Positions 8,908-17,988 of a stretch of 56,065 bases of DNA are shown one piece after another. The notes below the pieces were generated by a model, which was not told the DNA's origin, made no database searches, and saw nothing but the letters and a program-made list of their open reading frames with translations. Position 1 is the stretch's first letter. Each line of letters starts with the position of its first letter. A program made the position numbers and the translations under genes. The stretch spans positions 1 through 56,065 of the forward strand of contig JAIBCI010000085.1 of assembly GCA_019694255.1 (NCBI GenBank). The letters run 5' to 3'. This DNA is from Saprospiraceae bacterium (lineage in GTDB: Bacteria; Bacteroidota; Bacteroidia; Chitinophagales; Saprospiraceae).

Positions 8908-11900
8908 ATGAAGAAACCGATACTTAAAAAGAGGGGCTTCATTCCATATCTGAGGGGAATAAGTTGGGCTATCCTGCTTATGACACTTGGCGGATTGAAG
9001 ATCCAGGCGCAAACTTGTGCCACCTTGATCAATGTACCTGCAGCAGTCTGTAGAACGACCTCTGCGGCTACCTATTTTCTTAACAATTACAATGCCGGCA
9101 ACACGTATTCCTTTAGTGTGATCAGCGGCACTGCAGTACTAAATACTTCTGCATTGCCGAATGTTACCATTACCTGGAATACAGTGGGAAATGTCGTCAT
9201 TGTAATGAACGAAATTCCCATCAATGGAGGAAGTTGCACTCCCGATACAATACGTGTTCGGGTTGGCGATCCATTCGCTCCGCAGGTCAACTGCAACGAT
9301 ACTGTCAATGTTTCTCTTGATGAGAATTGCAGAGGTATTGTTACAGCAGACATGGTTCTGGAGGGAGCAGGATATAATCCTCTGGATTATGATATTGTAG
9401 TGCGCGACCGGATTACAAAAGTCACCATACCCGGCAGCCCCAATGTCAATTCCAGTCATATCGGGCAGGTTCTTGAAGTATCAGCAGTTCATCGTTGCTC
9501 TGGCAACTCATGTTGGGGTTTGCTTAGAGTTGAAGATAAGCTCAAACCAACTATATTTTGTAGAAGCTATGTTGTAAGATGTGGTGATCCTATTACACCC
9601 GGTTCTCCAGGAATTAATTTTCCTAAACAAACCGGAGCGCCAGATCCGATTCCGGTATCAGGTCAACCAAATACCTTCTCAAGTACATCAAGTCTTTATG
9701 ATAATTGCAGCAAAACAACATTATCATATAAAGACAGAACTGTATCGGTCATATGTCCACCTGCAGTACAGTACATAGATACAATCTTCAGAGACTGGAC
9801 CGCTACAGATGGATATGGAAATACAGTGTATTGCAGCGATACCATATTGGTTCGTGCAGGAAGCATTGATTCGATAGTATGTCCTCCTAATTATGATGGA
9901 CTGGACAGAGATCCTATTGAATGTTCTGCCGGATTTCCTAGAGATAACAATGGCAATCCACACCCAAGTTATACCGGATATCCTTCCGGAATTAATTGCA
10001 GGAATATAAATTATACTTACAATGATATCAAGCTGAATGTATGTTCAGGAACATATAAGATTCTACGCGAATGGTTAATTGTTGATTGGTGTACCGGCAG
10101 AGATACTGAATGCACGCAGTTGATCAAAATATTAGACAATCGTGGTCCAATTCTAACATGCAAGCCAATTCAATTTGTCAATACTGCGACGAATACTTGT
10201 ACAGGAAGTGCAACCATTGGACTGCCAACAATTATTCAGGAATGTTCGCCCAATGTGAATTTTGAAGTTCTCGTTAAGCGTGGTGTTGCAGATCCATCAA
10301 TTCCACCTACCTCTCTGGATGCAGTAAAGGACGGTGTTGTGAATAACAAAAATAATACATACACGATCAATGATCTTCCAGTTGGACTTTCATGGGTATT
10401 GTTCAGAGGAACGGATAATTGTGGTAATACTACAGAGTGTGCAACTGAAGTGAGGGTACAGGAGACCACAAAACCAATTCCTGTATGTCATTTTGAAACT
10501 GTGGTTGCGCTTACTGACGCCGGAACAGCCAGGGTCAATTCAATTTCTTTTGATGATGGATCCTATGATAATTGCGCCCTGGATTACTTCAGGGTGAGAA
10601 GGATGAATCCTGGTACATGTGGTTCGATAACGGATACAGCATACTCTGATCATATTGACTTTTGCTGTGCTGATATTAAAAACAACCCTGTTATAGTAAT
10701 ACTTCAGGTTGTAGACAAAGCCGGTAATACCAATGAATGCATGGTTCAGGTAACTGTGCAGGATAAAAAACCACCGGTAGTCACCTGTCTTCCATCCGTC
10801 ATCGATATTAGCTGCGGATTCAACTATGGAAATCTTAATGCATTTGGGGTTTACCGTACAATTGAATCAGAAAGAAAACCAATTATTATCAATGATCCTG
10901 GTGCGCCGGGTAACCAATCCAGAAACTGGGGATTGGATGGTCTTGTTATTGAAGACTGTAATCTAACAACAACGTATGATAGTACAATCTCTCTTAACAA
11001 TTGTGGCGTAGGAACAATAACCAGAATATTTACATTCAGGGATAACTTCAATCCAGCGATCAGTTGTGTACAGACGATTAATGTTAGAAACTTTAATCCA
11101 TATAACGGAAGTACTATTGTTTTTCCAAGAGACACTATATTTAATGGATGTCTTAATTCTACAGATCCTTCCAATACGGGAAGACCAACCTGGCCTAGTA
11201 ATCTGAGTTGTACAAGACTGATCGCAGGATACGATGATCAGGTCTTCAACCAGGTTGAAAATGCCTGTTATAAGATTCTCCGAAAATGGACAGTTATTGA
11301 TGATTGCAATCCTAACGGCATTTGGACCAGAGTACAGGTTATTAAAGTTGCAAACAAGAAGGCACCTACTATTACCAGTTCTTGCGATGCCAGAACGTTT
11401 AATGTACTAGGTGACAATTGTACAGGTTTTGCAGAACTTATTGCTTCTGCAACTGACGACTGTACGCCTGAAAGCGATCTTATCTGGACCTATAAAATTT
11501 ACCTTAATAACGGCAGCGTAGCAGATATTACTGGTTCTTCCAATAATGCCAGCGGTACTTTTCCTCGTGGTACACATAGGATTACCTGGACAGTAGAAGA
11601 TCGTTGTGGTAATTCTAGCAGCTGTACATACACATTTACAGGCGTTGACAGGAAAGCACCTACGCCTTATTGTCGCTCTGGTGTGATTACGGTCATTATG
11701 CCTTCATCAGGACAAGTTACCGTTTGGGCATCAGATCTAAATCTCAATAGTTCTGACAACTGTACAGATAAGAATAATCTAAGATATTCATTTAGTCCAA
11801 ATGTAAATAACGCTTCCGCGGTATATACCTGCTCTCAGATCCCGAATGGTGTATCACAGACATTCGAAGTGAGAATCTATGTCACGGATGAAGCCGGTAA

Positions 11901-13230
11901 TCAGGATTATTGTGATACCAAGATTATTATCCAGGATGGACTGGGTAATGCTTGCCCTGATAATCTCGGTGGCGGCGGCACAACTTCAACTGCTTTGGTA
12001 GCCGGATCGATTAATACCGGTCTTAACAGTGCTTTACAGGAAGCGATGGTTTCTATCAATGGAAGTATGCCTTCATTGCCAAAATATCATCTTACACAGG
12101 CAGACGGAAAGTTCGCATTTCCTGAAATACCGCTGGCAGAAAACTACATTATAAAAGCTGAAAAGAATGATGATGTCTTAAATGGTGTTACCACTCAAGA
12201 TATTGTTGCGATCCAGAAACATATTCTCGGAACCAAGGTCATTTCAGATCCATTGAAAATTGTGGCAGCGGATGTCAATGACAGCAGAAGCTTAACAAGT
12301 CGCGATATCGCTGATATACGAAAGGTTATTCTAGGCGTGAATGCGGAATTTCCAGTGAAAAAGAGCTGGAGATTCATTAATTCATCTCAGAGTTTTAAAG
12401 ATCCTCAAAGCCCTTGGCCATTAGAAGAAACTGTTAATATACAAAGTCTAAGCCATGACCTAATGAATAATAATCTTGTTGCGGTAAAGCTTGGAGACGT
12501 TACAGGAGATGCAAGAAGTAATAATTTGCAGAATGTCGCTGGGCGTACGAGCAATGGTCTAGTAGTCGAAATGCTGGATGTGGAATTTGATCCGAATGAA
12601 ACAATCATTGTTCCGGTACAATTTGATCGTACTGTTAGTCTTGAGGGGTTGCAGATGCAATTTGAATTCGATCAGGATCAACTTCACTTTGAATCGGTAC
12701 AAAATAGTGTATGCCAGATCGAAGAACAGAATATCAATCTTTCACTTACAGAAAATGGCAAAATCAGAATCAGCTGGAATAAGGAGAATACTTCTGTTGA
12801 TGAAGGCAAGTCAGTATTTAACCTTGTATTTACTTCTGTAAAAAGAAGCAAGCTTAGTCAAAGCCTTGCAATTAGCCACGATCTTTTTAGAAGTGAAGCT
12901 TATTTGCAAGGTGATCAAAATGTATCACTGGAAATCAGGTTCAGAAATGCAGAAGAAAAAAGCAATAATGGATTCTATTTATATCAGAATCAACCGAATC
13001 CATTCAGTACTTATACCAATATTTCTTTCATGCTTCCAAAAGATGAAAATGCAAGCTTGAAGGTATATGATGTCAATGGCAAATTACTTAAAGAAATCAC
13101 GCGTAACTTCAAGGCAGGGTACAATATCGTGCAAATTGAGAAACGTGATGTGGCGAATTCGGGAATCTTATTTTATAAGTTAGAAACATCAACGCACAGA
13201 GCGACAAGAAAGATGATCATGATTGAATAA
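8908..13230 (+). CDS. giant Cys-rich surface protein with dockerin, cohesin-like and T9SS domains (copy 1)
   Basis: This 1440-aa exported protein is the first of three tandem paralogs. Parts: signal peptide (about 1-35, ending QAQ); a PKD-like domain (about 40-115); and a long array of Cys-rich HYR/Ig-like beta-sandwich units with recurring 'DNCGN...C' and 'KPPVVTC'-type blocks (about 125-1025). These are followed by a carboxypeptidase-regulatory-like module (about 1030-1085), a dockerin-like doublet with NGVTTQDIVAIQKHILG and ADVNDSRSLTSRDIADIRK (about 1087-1145), and a cohesin-like beta domain (about 1210-1340). A type A T9SS sorting domain starting NQPNPFS ends it (about 1355-1440). The many cysteines suggest a disulfide-rich rigid rod. 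The dockerin and cohesin-like pair suggests calcium-dependent association. The function is inferred to be structural or adhesive at the surface. Confidence 0.88.
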   Translation: MKKPILKKRGFIPYLRGISWAILLMTLGGLKIQAQTCATLINVPAAVCRTTSAATYFLNNYNAGNTYSFSVISGTAVLNTSALPNVTITWNTVGNVVIVMNEIPINGGSCTPDTIRVRVGDPFAPQVNCNDTVNVSLDENCRGIVTADMVLEGAGYNPLDYDIVVRDRITKVTIPGSPNVNSSHIGQVLEVSAVHRCSGNSCWGLLRVEDKLKPTIFCRSYVVRCGDPITPGSPGINFPKQTGAPDPIPVSGQPNTFSSTSSLYDNCSKTTLSYKDRTVSVICPPAVQYIDTIFRDWTATDGYGNTVYCSDTILVRAGSIDSIVCPPNYDGLDRDPIECSAGFPRDNNGNPHPSYTGYPSGINCRNINYTYNDIKLNVCSGTYKILREWLIVDWCTGRDTECTQLIKILDNRGPILTCKPIQFVNTATNTCTGSATIGLPTIIQECSPNVNFEVLVKRGVADPSIPPTSLDAVKDGVVNNKNNTYTINDLPVGLSWVLFRGTDNCGNTTECATEVRVQETTKPIPVCHFETVVALTDAGTARVNSISFDDGSYDNCALDYFRVRRMNPGTCGSITDTAYSDHIDFCCADIKNNPVIVILQVVDKAGNTNECMVQVTVQDKKPPVVTCLPSVIDISCGFNYGNLNAFGVYRTIESERKPIIINDPGAPGNQSRNWGLDGLVIEDCNLTTTYDSTISLNNCGVGTITRIFTFRDNFNPAISCVQTINVRNFNPYNGSTIVFPRDTIFNGCLNSTDPSNTGRPTWPSNLSCTRLIAGYDDQVFNQVENACYKILRKWTVIDDCNPNGIWTRVQVIKVANKKAPTITSSCDARTFNVLGDNCTGFAELIASATDDCTPESDLIWTYKIYLNNGSVADITGSSNNASGTFPRGTHRITWTVEDRCGNSSSCTYTFTGVDRKAPTPYCRSGVITVIMPSSGQVTVWASDLNLNSSDNCTDKNNLRYSFSPNVNNASAVYTCSQIPNGVSQTFEVRIYVTDEAGNQDYCDTKIIIQDGLGNACPDNLGGGGTTSTALVAGSINTGLNSALQEAMVSINGSMPSLPKYHLTQADGKFAFPEIPLAENYIIKAEKNDDVLNGVTTQDIVAIQKHILGTKVISDPLKIVAADVNDSRSLTSRDIADIRKVILGVNAEFPVKKSWRFINSSQSFKDPQSPWPLEETVNIQSLSHDLMNNNLVAVKLGDVTGDARSNNLQNVAGRTSNGLVVEMLDVEFDPNETIIVPVQFDRTVSLEGLQMQFEFDQDQLHFESVQNSVCQIEEQNINLSLTENGKIRISWNKENTSVDEGKSVFNLVFTSVKRSKLSQSLAISHDLFRSEAYLQGDQNVSLEIRFRNAEEKSNNGFYLYQNQPNPFSTYTNISFMLPKDENASLKVYDVNGKLLKEITRNFKAGYNIVQIEKRDVANSGILFYKLETSTHRATRKMIMIE

Positions 13231-13240
13231 AAATTGACAA

Positions 13241-13285
13241 GTTCTGGCCATAGTTGCAGCAAGTAACTTCATCTGTGGCCAGAAC
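13241..13285 (+). terminator. hairpin after giant surface protein copy 1
   Basis: GTTCTGGCCA (13241-13250) pairs perfectly with TGGCCAGAAC (13276-13285) around a 25-nt loop, 10 nt after the stop codon. A T6 run occurs only further on (about 13298), so it is a weak terminator or attenuator. Confidence 0.45.
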
Positions 13286-13415
13286 AACCAGATACCCATT
13301 TTTTGTACCCCCTTTAAATTACCCGGAGCCCAAGTGTTCCAGGGCCGTTTGGGGATCTCAGAAATTGTCAATTTTTAAAATACATCATAAACTTAAACAT
13401 TAAACATTTTATACG

Positions 13416-16400
13416 ATGAATAATTTAACTTACCCAAAACAAGTTACAAAAAACAATCAGTTCCATTATTCTAATATGGGCTGGATGTTGAGTGTAGTCC
13501 TGTTTTTTCTTACGGTGGGTGTAACTTCGCTACAGGCGCAGTGTCTTACAGTAAAGAAAGAACTTCTGGGTGTGGCGGTAGCTTCCAGCGGAATTGCTGG
13601 AAACATTGACGTCACCTACAGGATTACAGTCATTAACCCAGTTGCCAGTAGTTGCCCATTGGTAACAGGAATTGGCCTGACAGACCAATTTGGTGCTGCA
13701 GGTAATTTAGGTACCACATTTGTACGAATCGTTAATGCGCCGACTGCATCGGCAACAGGATTATCGGTTGCAACAACCATTGATCCGGCATTTAACGGTA
13801 CAACGAATAATAACATGACCAACAATGACGGATTCCTTTTTTCTGATGACAGCATTGTTTATCGGGTCACTATTGAGCTCAATCCACGAGCCAGTGGAGC
13901 GCCGGTTAATCTTAACAACCAGGCGATTGTTTCTTACGCTGTTCCCCTTGGAGGTGCTTCCGCTTCTTCAAACATTGTTACTATTCCTAATTGCTGGAGT
14001 AACTGTCAGCTAGCTTGTAACAATACAGTGCATGTATCCGTCAACAGCATGTGTGAAGCTTATATTTTGGCTGACATGGTACTTGAAGGAGACTATGGAA
14101 GTTGTATTAATTTGGGATTTTTCTCTGTAAGTCTTACTTATAATGGAGCAAACGTCTCAATGCCATTAAATAAATCCTACGTTGGTAAGAAGCTCACGGT
14201 CAGCGTAAAGAATATTGTCTGCGGAAATTCCTGTTGGGGCTATCTTCTTGTTGAAGATAAAATTCCTCCGGCTCTAAATTGTAAGTTAAGGGATACATTC
14301 AGATGCAATGTAAATCTTAATCCGTCCTCTTTTGGATTTCCTGTGAATGCTGCATTGGTCAACCAGACTGTGTACCCTTATATCGTAACAGGAATTGATG
14401 CTTGTGGAACTGTTAGACTTACATACCATGATAGTGTCGTAAGTTATTCATGTGCTGATACACTTGCCAGTACCGTGTACCGTAAATGGTGTGCAACTGA
14501 TGAGGGAGGATTTACTGCATGTTGTACCGATACGATAGACATAGCCAGAGGAACACTGGCAGATATTACATTGCCACCACATTATGATGGTCAGCCAGGA
14601 AATCTTCCAGCGCTGAAATGTAACGGAAACTGGACAAAGTTTGCCAATGGAAACCCAGATACTACGGCAACAGGTACAGGTCGACCTCAGGGATTGTTGT
14701 GTGGTAATATTCAATTTGATTTTTCAGATGATACACTGAGGGTGTGTCCGGGAACATTTAAGTTGTTGAGAAAATGGTTGATAATTGATTGGTGTAGACC
14801 AAATAACAGAGTAACCTATGTGCAATTAATTAAAGTGGTTGATGATGTTAAGCCGTTAGTTATATGTCCTAGTACTATAACTATTAATACCAATCCAAGC
14901 ACTTGTACAGGTTCATACCTTCTGCCTGTTCCGCTTGATTTGAAGCCTGGTACAGTCATAGATAGCAAAATACCTTATGTGATTGAAGAATGCTCCGGAT
15001 GGACTTATGAAGTTAAGCACCGTCCTGCTACGAGCCCAACAAATTGTACGCCTGACCCAAGTCAGCCTGGCACAACCCAGAATATTACAAAACTTGCAAA
15101 TGGACAATATCGGGTTGATAATATGCCATTCGGTTGTAACTGGATTTATTATAAAATATGTGATGGTTGCGGTAACTGTACAGAGTGCACATTTGATATA
15201 GAAGTCAAGGATTTGACTCCGCCTGTTGCAATTTGCCAGCAACGTACGGTCGTCTCCTTAACTGAAAACGGGCAGGCCACTATTCCCGCAACAGTATTTG
15301 ATGATCACAGCCTTGATAACTGCGAAATGGGGTCCTTCCTGGCTCGACGTATGAATCCAGGTCCATGTGGTTCTACCAATGCTTATACTAATACACTGAC
15401 ATTCTGTTGCGCTGATATTGCATCCAGTCCTATACGCATTATATTGCGAGTGACTGATAAAGCCGGCAACACAGCTGAATGTATGGTTGATGTTATGGTA
15501 CAAGACAAACTTCCACCAAGAATCAGTTGTCCTAGAGATACTGTTGTAAATTGTGAGACCGATATCTCCAATCTTGCTGTATTCGGCACTGCGACGGCAA
15601 CAGATAATTGTTCAGTAAATCTCACAAACAGAGTAGAAAACTTCTTAACCGCTTGTAATACCGGCGATATAAACAGATGGTTTATTGCAACTGATGCAGG
15701 AGGACGTAAAGATTCGTGTTTTCAAAAAGTAATTGTTAGAGATATTAATCCTTTTACAGGTAACGATATTACATGGCCAGCGGACATTAATCTGGTCGGT
15801 TGTAAAAATGCAACAGGTGTAGATGTAACTGGTAAACCAACTTATCGGAACCAGGACAAATGCAATCAGATAGTTACAAATCATGAAGATTTAGTATTCA
15901 ATTATGTTGAAGGGGTATGTTATAAAATTTTGCGAAAATGGACAGTCATAGACTGGTGTACTTATGATGTCAATAATCCTAATTCTGGAAGAGGGGTTTG
16001 GTATCATACACAGGTAATTAAAATTGTCAATAACGAAAAGCCTACTATAACAAGCAGTTGTGCAAATCGTGAGCTGTGTATTACGGATAATTGCTCTGTA
16101 ACTGCTGTTCTGACAGCCTCAGCTACCGACGACTGTACCAATCAGGATGAGTTATTGTGGAGTTATTCAATTGATAAACTTAATGATGGATCCGTTGATC
16201 AGACCGGAAACAGCAGAACTTTGTCCACTACTCTTATTGAAGGAAAGCACAAGATTACATGGACTGTAAGTGATCAGTGCGGTAATTCTACGACGTGCAG
16301 CTACATTATCACCGTAGTCGATTGCAAGGCGCCAACCCCATATTGTAATGCGGGAATTGTAACTGTTATTATGCCTTCTTCAAGAGAAGTTACAATTTGG

Positions 16401-17885
16401 GCTAAGGACTTTAATGTTGGAAGTTTTGATAACTGTACAGAAGCCGCTAAGCTCAAATATAGTTTTACTTCAAATGTAGCTGATAGTTTCAAAACAATTC
16501 ATTGTACTGATTTGGATAACGGGCGTGCAGACACATTTATAGTCGACATATATGTAACTGATCTTAGAGGAAATCAAGATGTCTGTCATACAACACTGAT
16601 CGTTCAGGATAATCAGAATGTATGTCCTGATAAATTTGGTAATACGTCGAGTGTTGCGGGGCTAATCAGTGGAGTCAATAAAACTGTATTGGCTGGCAAC
16701 GTGCCTGTTCAGTTTTATACTATAAATTCCAATTCAATGCAGGAAAAAGTAACGGATCAGGCGGGTCAATATGCCTTCGTTGATATCGCTAAGAATGAAT
16801 CATATATGGTAAAACCTCAATTAAACACGGATATGCTCAATGGCGTCACGACCAGAGACATTGTTGCTATCCAGAAGCATATACTTGGCAAAGAATTTAT
16901 TACCAATCCATACTATCTCATTGCTGCGGATGTTAATAAGTCTGGTAGTATTACATCCAGGGATATTTCGGATATTCGGAAGTTAATTCTTGGGTTAACA
17001 ACAGAATTTCCAAACAATAATCCTTCCTGGAATTTTGTTGATGCCAAGTATCCTATTACACTGGAAAATGCTTTTAGCTACCCTAGTGTAATCAATATCA
17101 ATGCTCTGACCAATGCGATTAATGATAACAACTTTGTTATTGTCAAGACTGGCGATGTTACAGGAGAAGCAAGTACTAACCATGTTCAATCAACTGTATC
17201 AAGATCTCAAAAAATTACTGGTCTTGAATCTTTTAATTCAGACATAGAGCCTGGTGAAGAGATTAATATTGAATTTAAACTAACTGAGAACTCCGAGATT
17301 GAGGGAATGCAGTTCGAATTGCGTCTCGCAGCTGATGTAGCGCGATTTGAAGGAGTGTTCAGTGATTTACTCAGTATTGATGAGAATAATTATAGTATTT
17401 CGGAAGGCGGCAAAGTGTTAAGACTTTCCTGGAATGATAATAATAAAAGATCTTATAGCGCCGGATCTACAATTCTGAAGTTCAAATTAAAAGGAGTCTC
17501 CGGAGGTCAAATCAATGGTCAGACGCTTGCTTTGGATAGTCATACGATTCAAAATGAATTGTATACCACTGCAGAAAACAGGTCGCTTAGGTTGCTATTT
17601 AGAAACAGCGAAAATGCAATCAATCCGGATTACGAACTATTTCAGAATGTTCCGAATCCGTTTACTGGAAAAACAACCGTATACTTTAAAGTGCCTGCGG
17701 ATCAAAAGGTGGATGTAAGAATTTTTGACTTGTCAGGAAAGCAAGTGTATTGGACACCAGTGCTCGCTCACAAAGGACTGAATACGGTAGATGTCGAACT
17801 ACAAACTGAAACAGGAGGTGTTCTGTACTACCAGTTGGATGCGGATGGATTCATTGCTACACGAAAAATGGTGATAATAAGATAA
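13416..17885 (+). CDS. giant Cys-rich surface protein with dockerin, cohesin-like and T9SS domains (copy 2)
   Basis: This 1489-aa paralog of its neighbours has a signal peptide ending LQAQ (about residue 43). The N-terminal head differs from copies 1 and 3: a DUF11-like domain (about 45-195, with VTYRITVINP) replaces the PKD-like one. From the NTVHVSVN...ADMVLEG block on, it follows the same plan: Cys-rich beta-sandwich array (about 205-1070), carboxypeptidase-regulatory-like module (about 1079-1130), and dockerin-like doublet (about 1132-1190; NGVTTRDIVAIQKHILG, ADVNKSGSITSRDIS). A cohesin-like domain (about 1265-1390) and a T9SS type A sorting domain starting NVPNPFT (about 1405-1489) complete it. 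The gap to copy 1 is 185 nt and to copy 3 is 103 nt, all in one direction, which points to tandem duplication. The product is likely a secreted surface scaffold or adhesin. Confidence 0.88.
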   Translation: MNNLTYPKQVTKNNQFHYSNMGWMLSVVLFFLTVGVTSLQAQCLTVKKELLGVAVASSGIAGNIDVTYRITVINPVASSCPLVTGIGLTDQFGAAGNLGTTFVRIVNAPTASATGLSVATTIDPAFNGTTNNNMTNNDGFLFSDDSIVYRVTIELNPRASGAPVNLNNQAIVSYAVPLGGASASSNIVTIPNCWSNCQLACNNTVHVSVNSMCEAYILADMVLEGDYGSCINLGFFSVSLTYNGANVSMPLNKSYVGKKLTVSVKNIVCGNSCWGYLLVEDKIPPALNCKLRDTFRCNVNLNPSSFGFPVNAALVNQTVYPYIVTGIDACGTVRLTYHDSVVSYSCADTLASTVYRKWCATDEGGFTACCTDTIDIARGTLADITLPPHYDGQPGNLPALKCNGNWTKFANGNPDTTATGTGRPQGLLCGNIQFDFSDDTLRVCPGTFKLLRKWLIIDWCRPNNRVTYVQLIKVVDDVKPLVICPSTITINTNPSTCTGSYLLPVPLDLKPGTVIDSKIPYVIEECSGWTYEVKHRPATSPTNCTPDPSQPGTTQNITKLANGQYRVDNMPFGCNWIYYKICDGCGNCTECTFDIEVKDLTPPVAICQQRTVVSLTENGQATIPATVFDDHSLDNCEMGSFLARRMNPGPCGSTNAYTNTLTFCCADIASSPIRIILRVTDKAGNTAECMVDVMVQDKLPPRISCPRDTVVNCETDISNLAVFGTATATDNCSVNLTNRVENFLTACNTGDINRWFIATDAGGRKDSCFQKVIVRDINPFTGNDITWPADINLVGCKNATGVDVTGKPTYRNQDKCNQIVTNHEDLVFNYVEGVCYKILRKWTVIDWCTYDVNNPNSGRGVWYHTQVIKIVNNEKPTITSSCANRELCITDNCSVTAVLTASATDDCTNQDELLWSYSIDKLNDGSVDQTGNSRTLSTTLIEGKHKITWTVSDQCGNSTTCSYIITVVDCKAPTPYCNAGIVTVIMPSSREVTIWAKDFNVGSFDNCTEAAKLKYSFTSNVADSFKTIHCTDLDNGRADTFIVDIYVTDLRGNQDVCHTTLIVQDNQNVCPDKFGNTSSVAGLISGVNKTVLAGNVPVQFYTINSNSMQEKVTDQAGQYAFVDIAKNESYMVKPQLNTDMLNGVTTRDIVAIQKHILGKEFITNPYYLIAADVNKSGSITSRDISDIRKLILGLTTEFPNNNPSWNFVDAKYPITLENAFSYPSVININALTNAINDNNFVIVKTGDVTGEASTNHVQSTVSRSQKITGLESFNSDIEPGEEINIEFKLTENSEIEGMQFELRLAADVARFEGVFSDLLSIDENNYSISEGGKVLRLSWNDNNKRSYSAGSTILKFKLKGVSGGQINGQTLALDSHTIQNELYTTAENRSLRLLFRNSENAINPDYELFQNVPNPFTGKTTVYFKVPADQKVDVRIFDLSGKQVYWTPVLAHKGLNTVDVELQTETGGVLYYQLDADGFIATRKMVIIR

Positions 17886-17911
17886 ACGGTTCTTGGGTAA
17901 TTAAGGCTTTG

Positions 17912-17938
17912 CCGGGATTATTGACTCAATAATCCCGG
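17912..17938 (+). terminator. perfect palindromic hairpin between giant protein copies 2 and 3
   Basis: A 13-nt arm CCGGGATTATTGA, a single central C, and its exact reverse complement. It begins 27 nt after the stop of copy 2. No T-run follows, so it may block read-through or stabilise the transcript rather than act as a classic terminator. It could also be a dimeric regulator site. Confidence 0.5.
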
Positions 17939-17988
17939 ATATAAGCCACAAATTATCAAATGATTTTAAACCGATAAAATTTTAGAAA

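Noticed and set aside
8547-13310. shared TTTTTGTACCC string upstream of giant copies 1 and 2
   Set aside because: Only about 11 nt, at different distances from the starts; could be coincidence.
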